Assembly (NCBI GenBank): GCA_020058315.1
Contig: JAGVEK010000468.1
Span: 1-7,110, forward strand
Reading direction: 5' to 3'
From: Candidatus Zixiibacteriota bacterium
GTDB lineage: Bacteria; Zixibacteria; MSB-5A5; WJJR01
DNA: 7,110 nt
In this document: positions 1 to 6,053 of the stretch, one piece after another
Layout: each line of letters opens with the position of its first letter
Numbering within the stretch: the stretch's first letter is position 1
Made by a program: the position numbers and the translations under genes
The notes under the pieces: model-generated
Told to the model about the DNA's origin: nothing
Databases searched by the model: none
What the model saw: only the letters and a program-made list of their open reading frames with translations

Positions 1-18
1 CCGACAACCCCGGGCAGC

Positions 19-25
19 AGGAGGG
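19..25 (+). promoter_or_regulatory. Strong Shine-Dalgarno site of the lipoprotein gene
   Basis: AGGAGGG lies about 8 bases before the ATG at 33. It fixes that start although the same frame stays open to the window edge. The lipoprotein signal peptide that begins at this ATG supports the same choice. Confidence 0.85.
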
Positions 26-32
26 TCAGGCA

Positions 33-860
33 ATGAAGAGAACTATTATCTGTCAGTTGTGGATCGGGATGGTGGCCGCCGCCGTGGGCTGCTCGAAGTC
101 GACAGCGCCCGAATTTCATCCATTCGTCTATCCTTTGGCTGTGGGTAACGAGTGGGTGTATCAGCGGGAGTCGATTACGCGCGACACACAACACGTCCAC
201 CCGGATGACACAGCGCGTTTCACGATAACGGTGCGTGTGGTCCAGATTGATACGTTGGAATCTGGTTCCATCGCCTTTCGCCTCCATGCAGCGAATGTCA
301 ATGAGGAAAACACCGTGGAGGGGGAAGATGATGCGTGGTATCAGAACCGTCAGGATGGTCTTTACTGTCTCGGTGTGCGGAATACAAATCAATCACCCAA
401 TGCAACGTTCTATGCCCGCCCGAAGGCGAACGTGAACGACGGCAGACTCTGCGACCATAGTGCCTGGGACGGATTGCTGCCACCGTTCCCTCTGATGGTA
501 CGTAGTCTGGGGCAGTTTCAGACCGACAGCGTCTGGTACGATCCCCCGCTCTTGGTGCTGCGGTACCCACTGGGAGGCACCTGGCGATACCGTGATTCCA
601 CGGACTTCCTCGGTTGGACCGACAAGACTCTCACCGGCACCAAGAAGATCACCACGTCCGCCGGCAGTTTCGACTGCTACAGGATCAATTGGAGTTTTCA
701 GGTGTCCTTCCGGAGGGAGGTTGCGGAGTATTTTTCAGAGAAAGGGCTGATTAGGCGAGACTGGGTGATGCACGATGTCGATCTCACTGACAGCGGCGCA
801 GTTGACTCTTATGACATCGTTCAGCTTGAGCGGATAACGCTCAAGGGGCAGTCCGAGTGA
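33..860 (+). CDS. Putative lipoprotein of unknown function with duplicated Y-P-L...W-x-Y motif
   Basis: This is a 275-residue exported protein; I do not recognise a named family. Seen in the sequence: a short basic N-terminus (K2, R3), a hydrophobic stretch at about residues 5-19, and a lipobox-like A-V-G-C with Cys20 as the probable lipidated residue. The -3 position is Ala rather than the usual Leu, so lipidation is likely but not certain. The mature protein opens with Y-P-L-A-V-G-N-E-W-V-Y (33-43), and a related Y-P-L-G-G-T-W-R-Y follows at 178-186, which suggests two similar beta-rich halves. A T-S-A-G-S-F-D-C-Y segment and a Y-F-S-E-K-G-L-I-R-R segment near the C-terminus resemble secreted hypothetical proteins of FCB-type bacteria (inference from style). 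No catalytic motif is visible. The start is set by the strong ribosome binding site and the signal peptide. The gene converges on the M23 peptidase gene 33 bases away. A role in the envelope is all that can be inferred. Confidence 0.85.
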   Translation: MKRTIICQLWIGMVAAAVGCSKSTAPEFHPFVYPLAVGNEWVYQRESITRDTQHVHPDDTARFTITVRVVQIDTLESGSIAFRLHAANVNEENTVEGEDDAWYQNRQDGLYCLGVRNTNQSPNATFYARPKANVNDGRLCDHSAWDGLLPPFPLMVRSLGQFQTDSVWYDPPLLVLRYPLGGTWRYRDSTDFLGWTDKTLTGTKKITTSAGSFDCYRINWSFQVSFRREVAEYFSEKGLIRRDWVMHDVDLTDSGAVDSYDIVQLERITLKGQSE

Positions 861-870
861 GCCGCAGCTC

Positions 871-897
871 GTAGGGCGCGTGAATCACGCACCCTAC
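871..897. repeat. Near-perfect hairpin between convergent genes, REP-like
   Basis: Arms 871-882 and 886-897 pair over 12 positions with a single C-A mismatch (877 against 891), around the three-base loop AAT. The outer ends read GTAGGG and CCCTAC. The right arm contains the TAG stop codon (894-896, minus strand) of the M23 gene. No T-run follows on either strand, so it is not a classic intrinsic terminator. It could still protect or define the 3' ends of both convergent transcripts, or be one copy of a dispersed palindromic repeat. Only one copy is visible here. Confidence 0.6.
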
Positions 898-2930
898 TTC
901 ACGATCGTCAGCGTCCGCTGGATCTTCGCTTCATTTCCCATGCGATCCTTGGCGGAGATCACAAGGCGGTGGTCGCCGGGTGAGAGCGGCCGGCGGGGCT
1001 GCGCTTTGGCCTGCGTGGTTTCGGGATCGTACTCGACGACTGTCCACTGACCGTCGATCGTGAGGCGTATGTCTGCATCGGAACCGATCCCGGATAGATC
1101 GTCGGCGAGTGTGAAGCGGATGAGCGGCTGACGGTCTCGTATTCGATCAGTCTTGGCCGGAGTGACGTCACGAATTGAGGGCGGCGCCACATAATCCAGC
1201 AGCGCATAGATTCCCGGTGACTCGATTTTCCCCGAGACAGTTTGTTCGTCGTCGGAACGCTCCGATCCGACAAAGTCCCACCCGGTGGTCTGCGGACGAT
1301 ACCGATACAGAGCGACATGTCGTGATCCTGCCGCCGCTCCATCCATATTGATCGCCATTCTTACGGCGCGAACGAACGGGACATTGGCCGGCTGCAGTGC
1401 ATAGACTCCTGAGACGGGCTTGCGCGCCTTGGGACTTGGCTTGTCCTCGGTGAGGCGGAAGAACGATGGTTGGTACAGGTCGCCTGGTCCGAACTGAACT
1501 GTAGCACTTCCATCGCTGGATGTGATCACACTGTTGTCATTGATCGATGCGACAGACATGCTCAGTCTCAGAGGAATCGAATTGCTCCCTGATCTAATCC
1601 AGATGGAGTCGGCATCGAGCGAAGCCGCGGCCGGGAGCCAGACAACCGTCCCCTCTGATCCCAGAGGAACAGACTGGAGCGATCTTGTCAGTCCATAATC
1701 GAGAAATGCAGCCCGCAGCGGCGGGGCTTCACCTGCGGACTCGGGAATCGAAAACAACACGCCGTTCTCCAGCCACTCGATACTGGCCGTTGCGGGCGGT
1801 TTCGCGGCACGTGGCGGAGTGCCCTTCCTCAATTCGGGTGTGGCCGACGGGGAGCCTGGACTAAGGCGAATCCGGAAATCGGCGAAGGCGCTGTTGCCGG
1901 CGGCATCCTCGACCTCGATACGCATCTGATTGAGCCCGGGGCGAAGGGTCTTCCCTGCTTCCAGCCTGCCGTCATTGACGACATTGGTGTAGTTCCAGAG
2001 TTGGTTGCCGGGGCGGCGATACAGATTGATCGGGCGCTCGACAAAACCAGGCTTCCCGTCATAGAGGCGTTCGAGTTCGATGAGCCGGGTGTCCCTGTAA
2101 TCAATGGAATCGTGCCGCACATCGCAAATGAGCGAATCATTGGCCCACAATCGACAATGGTAAGCAGAGACGATCCAGTCAGGCCCGTCGATGATGTCAT
2201 CGGTGCGAACTGCAATCATCACCGTTCCGGAGACGACCGGCTCTGTCGCCAGCACGCGCCCTCCGGGCAGGCCCGAGAATTCGTAGGACTTGGCTGTGGG
2301 TCTGCCATCGATCGTGGAAAGCGGCATCCCCAATTGATCGGGCTGACGCGGAATAACGGTGATTGAACGGATGGTCGGCGCTGTCTTGTCCGGCTTTTGG
2401 AATGCCGTGACCAAGGGGTTCAAGGGTCGATTGTCACCAGTCCGCAGTTCGAAATGCAAATGGGGCGGTCCGGCGCCGGTCTTCCCTGTCTTTCCGATGA
2501 TTTCGCCGCGGGCAATGGAGATCTGCCCTGGCGCCGGCAACAGGTTTTGAAGGTAGCGTTCGGATGCGTACTGATTGTCTTCGACATACTTCTGAATCTT
2601 GGGCGCCAATTCCGAGAGATGTCCATAGACCGCCACCCGCCCGCCCGTGAGATGGAGATAGACAACCTTGCCAAACGCCCAGTAGGAAGTTGAAACGCGC
2701 AGCACCCATCCTGAATCGGCGGCGCGCACCGGGAACCCTTCCTGACCACCGGTCGAGATATCGATCCCGCCGTGAAAATGCCGGGTGCGGTAGTCGCCAA
2801 ACCCGGCGCTGACGTTAGTCTTGCCCTCCAGGGGCCACATGTAGGGTCCAGGGACACCCCCATCAGCAAGAACAGCCAGAGGAAGGACCAGAACAGTCAG
2901 AAATAGGCCAAATTGGACCCGTGATCTCAT
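894..2930 (-). CDS. Secreted M23-family (LytM-like) metallopeptidase with Ig-like C-terminal tail
   Basis: This 678-residue exported protein is probably a zinc endopeptidase that cuts peptidoglycan cross-bridges, or a cell-wall regulator of that fold. It has a Sec signal peptide (R2, R4, hydrophobic 7-21, cleavage likely after A-V-L-A22). The M23 domain covers about residues 38-175 and keeps the whole active site: H53-x3-D57 and H159 as zinc ligands, with H104 (Y-G-H) and H157 (H-L-H) as the catalytic histidines by analogy with LytM. It should therefore be active, unlike the degenerate LytM factors of the EnvC type. The remaining 500 residues look beta-rich. Ig/Fn3-like strands end in E-D-A-A-G-N (341-346) and K-D-R-M-G-N (661-666), and a Pro-rich linker lies at about 357-382. 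This tail probably binds wall or partner proteins (inference). The start is the only ATG giving a proper signal peptide. It has no Shine-Dalgarno site and sits at the predicted transcription start. The gene is divergent from the ppiD-like gene. Confidence 0.9.
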   Translation of the reverse strand: MRSRVQFGLFLTVLVLPLAVLADGGVPGPYMWPLEGKTNVSAGFGDYRTRHFHGGIDISTGGQEGFPVRAADSGWVLRVSTSYWAFGKVVYLHLTGGRVAVYGHLSELAPKIQKYVEDNQYASERYLQNLLPAPGQISIARGEIIGKTGKTGAGPPHLHFELRTGDNRPLNPLVTAFQKPDKTAPTIRSITVIPRQPDQLGMPLSTIDGRPTAKSYEFSGLPGGRVLATEPVVSGTVMIAVRTDDIIDGPDWIVSAYHCRLWANDSLICDVRHDSIDYRDTRLIELERLYDGKPGFVERPINLYRRPGNQLWNYTNVVNDGRLEAGKTLRPGLNQMRIEVEDAAGNSAFADFRIRLSPGSPSATPELRKGTPPRAAKPPATASIEWLENGVLFSIPESAGEAPPLRAAFLDYGLTRSLQSVPLGSEGTVVWLPAAASLDADSIWIRSGSNSIPLRLSMSVASINDNSVITSSDGSATVQFGPGDLYQPSFFRLTEDKPSPKARKPVSGVYALQPANVPFVRAVRMAINMDGAAAGSRHVALYRYRPQTTGWDFVGSERSDDEQTVSGKIESPGIYALLDYVAPPSIRDVTPAKTDRIRDRQPLIRFTLADDLSGIGSDADIRLTIDGQWTVVEYDPETTQAKAQPRRPLSPGDHRLVISAKDRMGNEAKIQRTLTIVK

Positions 2931-2936
2931 GGATCG

Positions 2937-2965
2937 ACCATACGCGGGTCCCCTGCGCTTGTCAA
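2937..2965 (-). promoter_or_regulatory. Sigma-70-type promoter of the M23 gene, predicted leaderless
   Basis: On the minus strand a perfect -35 box TTGACA (2960-2965) is followed by a 17-base spacer and a -10 box TATGGT (2937-2942). The expected transcription start, about 7 bases past the -10 box, falls on or next to the A of the M23 start codon at 2930. That leaves no room for a ribosome binding site, and none is seen. Confidence 0.7.
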
Positions 2966-2977
2966 CCCATTTGGGTT
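2964..2977. other. Small palindrome touching the M23 -35 box, possible operator
   Basis: AACCCA-TT-TGGGTT has perfect 6-base arms around a 2-base centre and overlaps the upstream edge of the -35 box of the M23 promoter. This is a position where a dimeric regulator could act. A palindrome this short can arise by chance, and no cognate regulator gene is in the window. Confidence 0.25.
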
Positions 2978-2994
2978 AGGTGAATTAGCATTGG

Positions 2995-3024
2995 TTTACG
3001 GCTGGAAATTGATTATGGTATGAT
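2995..3024 (+). promoter_or_regulatory. Probable promoter of the ppiD-like gene
   Basis: A -35-like TTTACG (2995-3000), an 18-base spacer and a good -10 box TATGAT (3019-3024) predict transcription from about 3031. This implies a leader of roughly 110 bases before the ATG at 3142. It also puts the in-frame TTG at 3028 upstream of the RNA start, which argues against that longer reading. An overlapping alternative uses TTGGTT (2991-2996), 17 bases and TATGGT. Confidence 0.5.
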
Positions 3025-3030
3025 GTTTTG

Positions 3031-3123
3031 CCGGTGGGCGGCGGGCGGGTGCTCGCTCCTGCCGATGCAGTTTATAGCACGATGCCCCCCCGCCACGGTG
3101 GGCCGGGGCGTCAGAGAAAAACC
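3031..3123 (+). other. GC-rich structured leader of the ppiD-like gene
   Basis: This stretch between the predicted transcription start and the ribosome binding site has G-rich blocks at about 3033-3049 and a C-run at 3085-3091 that could pair over a long range. A local stem is also possible between CCCCG (3088-3092) and CGGGG (3104-3108). I recognise no known riboswitch or RNA element. The leader could modulate translation, but this rests only on base complementarity seen by eye. Confidence 0.25.
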
Positions 3124-3131
3124 AAAGGGAG
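3124..3131 (+). promoter_or_regulatory. Shine-Dalgarno site that decides the ppiD-like start
   Basis: AAAGGGAG ends 10 bases before the ATG at 3142. It selects that start over the in-frame TTG at 3028, which would add 38 residues of low-complexity, non-hydrophobic sequence ahead of the membrane anchor. The ATG at 3148 is a less well spaced alternative. Confidence 0.7.
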
Positions 3132-3141
3132 TCGTGAAGCC

Positions 3142-4941
3142 ATGGTTATGAGAGTTATGCGGGCTGGAACCAAACCGATCCTCTGGATCATTGTGGCGGC
3201 TTTTGTCGGGACCATCATTTTTGCGTGGGGCATGGACTTCACGGGCAATCCGGGCTCACGCGGGGTGATCGGCAAGGTCAACGGCCAGGAGCTGAAGCTC
3301 GATGAGTACGCCCTGCTCTGCCAGAACACCATCGAGCAGCAGCAGAAGCAGAATGGAGATCTGAAGGACGAGGACCTGCGTAAGATCCGGGACGACGTCT
3401 TCAATCAGATGGTTGCGGGCCGAATCCTGCGCGCGTACGTCGACAATATTGGTCTGAATGTCACCAACGGCGAATTGGCGGAACACCTCCGCCGGTATCC
3501 ACCACGTGAAATCCAGACGGCCGAGGTCTTTATGACCAACGGCCAGTTTGATTACAACAAGTACATGCAGGCATTTCGCAACCCGGATCCCCAGTTGTGG
3601 GTCCAGATCGAGGCACTGACCAAGCCACGGGTCTTGCAGCAGAAGCTGTATGAATATGTGACGACGACAGCCCGGGTGGACGATCCAGAGGTGCGCGAGT
3701 TGTACACAACAGCGTCGGAGAAGGTCAAGGTGCGCTACCTCTTCCTGGCTTCGGGGCAGTTCCGCGATTCTGTTGGATCAGTCGATTCGGCCAAGGTCCG
3801 CGAATACTACGAGCAGAACGCGGACGAATTCACCCATGGGGAACGGGCAGAACTGAGCTATGTTGCCATCTCCAAACAACCGTCCTTTGACGATTCCTCG
3901 GAAGTGCGCCGTGATGCCCAGGCGCTGGGGGACCGCGCCAGAGGCGGGGAGGATTTCGCCCAACTGGCGCGTCAATACTCGGAAGACGGGAGCGCGCAGA
4001 CCGGCGGCGACCTCGGCTGGTTCGGCAAAGGGGCCATGGTTGCCCCATTCGAGGCAGTGGCATTCGCGCTGGATTCCGGCCAGGTGTCCGGTCCTGTTCT
4101 GACCCAGTTTGGGTACCACGTCATTAAGTGTGATGGAAAACGGAGCAAGGGTGATACGATCGAAGTCAAGGCCGCCCACATTCTCATGCGGATCCAGGTC
4201 TCATCGTCCACGCTGTCGGACCTGCGGCTGAAGGCCGAGCAGTTTGTGATGGACGCACGGAAGGAAGGGTTCGATGCGGTCGCTGCCCGGGAGAAACTGG
4301 AGATCCGCCGGAGTGGCTGGGTTGAACGCGGCAAGCTTATCGCCGATTTCGGCTCGGACCCTGGGATCACTGAGTACGGATTCACCGCCAAGAAGGGCAG
4401 TATCTCGGATCCCTTCGACACTCAGAAAGAGTACGTCGTCGCCGTTCTGACGGACCGGCAACCGGCGGGGCGTTCGTCATTCAGCGATGTTTCCGCGAAC
4501 ATCTCCTCCAAACTCATGGCGCGACTCATGCGCGCCCGCGCGGCTGAGAGACTGCAACCCGCGCGCGATTTGATCGCCAGCGGGGTACCCATGGCACAGG
4601 TGGCCGCATCGATCAAGGCAACATACGACAGCACAGACTACTTCGGACGGTACGACCGGGAACGGCGGTTCGGGGATGATCCGGATTTCCGCGGCGTGGC
4701 CTTCAGACTGACTCCGGAGCAGCCGCTGTCCCAGGTTGCGAAAACCACGTTCGGCTCCGTGGTCCTCCAGTTGGCGGACCGGAAGGCGCCGAATATGCAA
4801 TGGTTTACAGAGAAACGCGACTCCATCATGACCGCCACTCTCGACGGCAAACAGCAACTCATGTACAATAATTGGTACAACGATCTGCTGAAGAAATCCG
4901 ATATCAAGGACTTCCGCTATCAGGCCGGTGAAATCTACTGA
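3142..4941 (+). CDS. PpiD/SurA-like membrane-anchored periplasmic chaperone with tandem parvulin-type domains
   Basis: At 599 residues it is close in size to E. coli PpiD (623). It probably helps exported proteins fold as they leave the Sec translocon. Order: basic N-terminus (R4, R7, K11); one transmembrane helix at about 12-29, leaving the rest in the periplasm; a SurA_N/PpiD_N-type helical chaperone region at about 43-205, starting I-G-K-V-N-G-Q; a parvulin domain at about 232-333 with G-G-D-L-G-W-F (288-294) and F-G-Y-H-V-I-K (His326); a second, degenerate parvulin-like domain at about 340-440 opening A-H-I-L-M (His346); and a charged C-terminal segment to residue 599. In the first domain the usual H-I-L opening is replaced by A-E-L-S-Y (236-240). 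The second domain has that histidine but lost the G-G-D-L-G-W-F signature. Isomerase activity is therefore doubtful and a holdase role is more likely, as proposed for PpiD. The start is chosen by the ribosome binding site and the anchor. The gene stands alone, with its own promoter and terminator. Confidence 0.88.
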   Translation: MVMRVMRAGTKPILWIIVAAFVGTIIFAWGMDFTGNPGSRGVIGKVNGQELKLDEYALLCQNTIEQQQKQNGDLKDEDLRKIRDDVFNQMVAGRILRAYVDNIGLNVTNGELAEHLRRYPPREIQTAEVFMTNGQFDYNKYMQAFRNPDPQLWVQIEALTKPRVLQQKLYEYVTTTARVDDPEVRELYTTASEKVKVRYLFLASGQFRDSVGSVDSAKVREYYEQNADEFTHGERAELSYVAISKQPSFDDSSEVRRDAQALGDRARGGEDFAQLARQYSEDGSAQTGGDLGWFGKGAMVAPFEAVAFALDSGQVSGPVLTQFGYHVIKCDGKRSKGDTIEVKAAHILMRIQVSSSTLSDLRLKAEQFVMDARKEGFDAVAAREKLEIRRSGWVERGKLIADFGSDPGITEYGFTAKKGSISDPFDTQKEYVVAVLTDRQPAGRSSFSDVSANISSKLMARLMRARAAERLQPARDLIASGVPMAQVAASIKATYDSTDYFGRYDRERRFGDDPDFRGVAFRLTPEQPLSQVAKTTFGSVVLQLADRKAPNMQWFTEKRDSIMTATLDGKQQLMYNNWYNDLLKKSDIKDFRYQAGEIY

Positions 4942-4972
4942 CGATCAAGAAGCTCTTTTGATTTGAAATGTT

Positions 4973-5001
4973 CGGCCCCGGCCATCAGCCGGGGCCGTTT
5001 T
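4973..5001 (+). terminator. Intrinsic terminator of the ppiD-like gene
   Basis: A perfect 10-base-pair stem, CGGCCCCGGC (4973-4982) with GCCGGGGCCG (4988-4997), closes a CATCA loop and is followed by TTTT on the plus strand. It lies 31 bases after the ppiD-like stop codon. On the minus strand no T-run follows the stem, so it is built to stop plus-strand transcription. Confidence 0.85.
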
Positions 5002-5027
5002 CATTTGCGATCCGGGTGGCGTCCGTA

Positions 5028-5076
5028 GTGGCATGGGGTGCCGTGCATGAGCCACGGGCGGGACGCCCGTGCCACC
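5028..5076. repeat. REP-like palindromic element between ppiD-like gene and ispH
   Basis: The core CACGGGCG-GGA-CGCCCGTG (5053-5071) is a perfect 8-base-pair hairpin with a 3-base loop. A smaller hairpin, GGCA-TGGGG-TGCC, lies at 5030-5042. GTGGCA (5028-5033) is also complementary to TGCCAC (5070-5075), so the whole element could fold as one unit bounded by these ends. Such compound palindromes are typical of dispersed intergenic repeats (REP/BIME type). No T-run follows on either strand. It lies 19 bases past the ispH stop and may mark the 3' end of that transcript. No second copy is in this window. Confidence 0.55.
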
Positions 5077-5094
5077 TTACACAGGGGACCGGAA

Positions 5095-5979
5095 TTACAC
5101 GGGAGGCATTGACTCTGAATCGGAGCGGCGCGCGAGTTCCTCTCCGATTCTCTCCAGTAACCACTGGGGAGTGGAGGCGGAACCGGATATGCCGACTGTT
5201 TCGGCATCGTCGAACCAGGAGGGATCGATCTCATCGGCTGTTTCGATCCAGTGCGCACGGGGATTGACCGCGCGGCAGACGTCGTACATGACCTTCGTAT
5301 TGGACGAATTGTATCCGCCGACAAAGAGCATGACATCACACTCGGCGGCAAAGGATCTCAGTTCCATCTCGCGATCCGAGACAAAGGCGCATATTGTGTT
5401 GCGCCAGACTACGTTGTGGACGCGCTTCTGGATGGCGGCCAGCATGGAGGTCCACATTTCATCGGAAATCGTGGTCTGTGCCAGCACGTACGTGGGACGG
5501 TCGGGATCGAGTTGCGCGACGTCGGCTTCTTCATGGACGACCTTGGCCTGACCGTCGCAATGACCGAGAACGCCAATCACCTCAGCGTGCCTGGGCTTGC
5601 CGATAACAACGACCTGGTATCCCTGTTCGTGGTAGATGCGTGCGTACTTCTGCGACCGAGTCACAACCGGACAAGTCCCATCGACCACATCGATGCCGAG
5701 CTCCTGTGCGCGGTCGAACACCGAAGGTGCTTCGCCATGGGCGCGGATCAAGATCTTCCGCTTGCCGCCCCCCTCTTCGACCCGCTGGAATTCGGCTTGA
5801 TCGACGGTGTCCAGACCCAGGGCCGTGAGCCGGTCGATCTCGACGTTGTTGTGGATCACGGCACCAAGCGATGCCGTTTGGATGCCTGCGGCCAGATTTT
5901 TCTCCGCCAGTTTGATCACGCGCTTGACACCACCACAGGGGCCGGCGTTCTCGTCGATGATGATCCTTCTTATCGGCAC
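5095..5979 (-). CDS. ispH: 4-hydroxy-3-methylbut-2-enyl diphosphate reductase (IspH/LytB)
   Basis: This cytosolic iron-sulfur enzyme does the last MEP-pathway step, reducing HMBPP to IPP and DMAPP. At 294 residues it is near the family size (316 in E. coli). The three cluster-binding cysteines are present: C15 (G-P-C-G-G-V), C103 (D-G-T-C-P-V-V) and C197 (N-T-I-C). Substrate residues also fit: H43 (V-I-H-N), H81 (R-A-H-G), H131 and E133 (R-H-A-E-V), T169/T170 (Q-T-T), S225-S226-N227 and S269 (G-S-A-S-T-P). Nothing needed for catalysis is missing. The start codon is GTG with GGAG 5 bases ahead; it puts the first cysteine at residue 15, close to C12 of E. coli. It lies 74 bases downstream of dxs on the same strand, so both are probably read from one transcript. 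It converges on the ppiD-like gene. The electron donor (flavodoxin or ferredoxin) is not encoded here. Confidence 0.97.
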   Translation of the reverse strand: MPIRRIIIDENAGPCGGVKRVIKLAEKNLAAGIQTASLGAVIHNNVEIDRLTALGLDTVDQAEFQRVEEGGGKRKILIRAHGEAPSVFDRAQELGIDVVDGTCPVVTRSQKYARIYHEQGYQVVVIGKPRHAEVIGVLGHCDGQAKVVHEEADVAQLDPDRPTYVLAQTTISDEMWTSMLAAIQKRVHNVVWRNTICAFVSDREMELRSFAAECDVMLFVGGYNSSNTKVMYDVCRAVNPRAHWIETADEIDPSWFDDAETVGISGSASTPQWLLERIGEELARRSDSESMPPV

Positions 5980-5984
5980 GGGTG

Positions 5985-5988
5985 CTCC
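5985..5988 (-). promoter_or_regulatory. Ribosome binding site supporting the GTG start of ispH
   Basis: On the minus strand GGAG stands 5 bases before GTG (5977-5979). No ATG occurs in this frame ahead of the first conserved cysteine, so the GTG start rests on this site and on the family's N-terminal length. Confidence 0.6.
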
Positions 5989-6014
5989 GTCTCAGCGTCT
6001 GATGCTAATAATCA

Positions 6015-6027
6015 GACTATAATAGTC
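6015..6027. other. AT-rich palindrome in the dxs-ispH gap
   Basis: GACTAT-A-ATAGTC has perfect 6-base arms around one central base, inside an AT-rich patch (about 6004-6046) that contrasts with the GC-rich genes around it. On the minus strand it contains TATTAT and TATAGT, which could serve as a -10 box for a secondary ispH promoter. I find no convincing -35 box. A regulator site is equally possible. Confidence 0.3.
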
Positions 6028-6053
6028 GTATTTGGACAGAAAAAAACGCCGTC

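Noticed and set aside
1..36. Possible end of an upstream gene whose TGA (34-36) would overlap the lipoprotein ATG as ATGA
   Set aside because: Only 11 codons are visible, and all three plus frames are open at the window edge, so no upstream gene can be supported.
298..570. Minus-strand frame inside the lipoprotein gene, and similar frames inside the M23, ppiD-like and dxs genes
   Set aside because: They lie wholly inside well-supported genes, have arginine- and proline-rich shadow composition, and show no domain or ribosome binding site.
3028..3141. N-terminal extension of the ppiD-like gene from TTG at 3028
   Set aside because: The TTG lies at or upstream of the predicted transcription start, and the added 38 residues are low-complexity and not hydrophobic. 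The ATG at 3142 has a Shine-Dalgarno site and starts directly with a basic stretch and membrane anchor.
6018..6023. Perfect TATAAT on the plus strand in the dxs-ispH gap
   Set aside because: There is no -35 box at a suitable distance and no plus-strand gene downstream. It is a by-product of the AT-rich palindrome.
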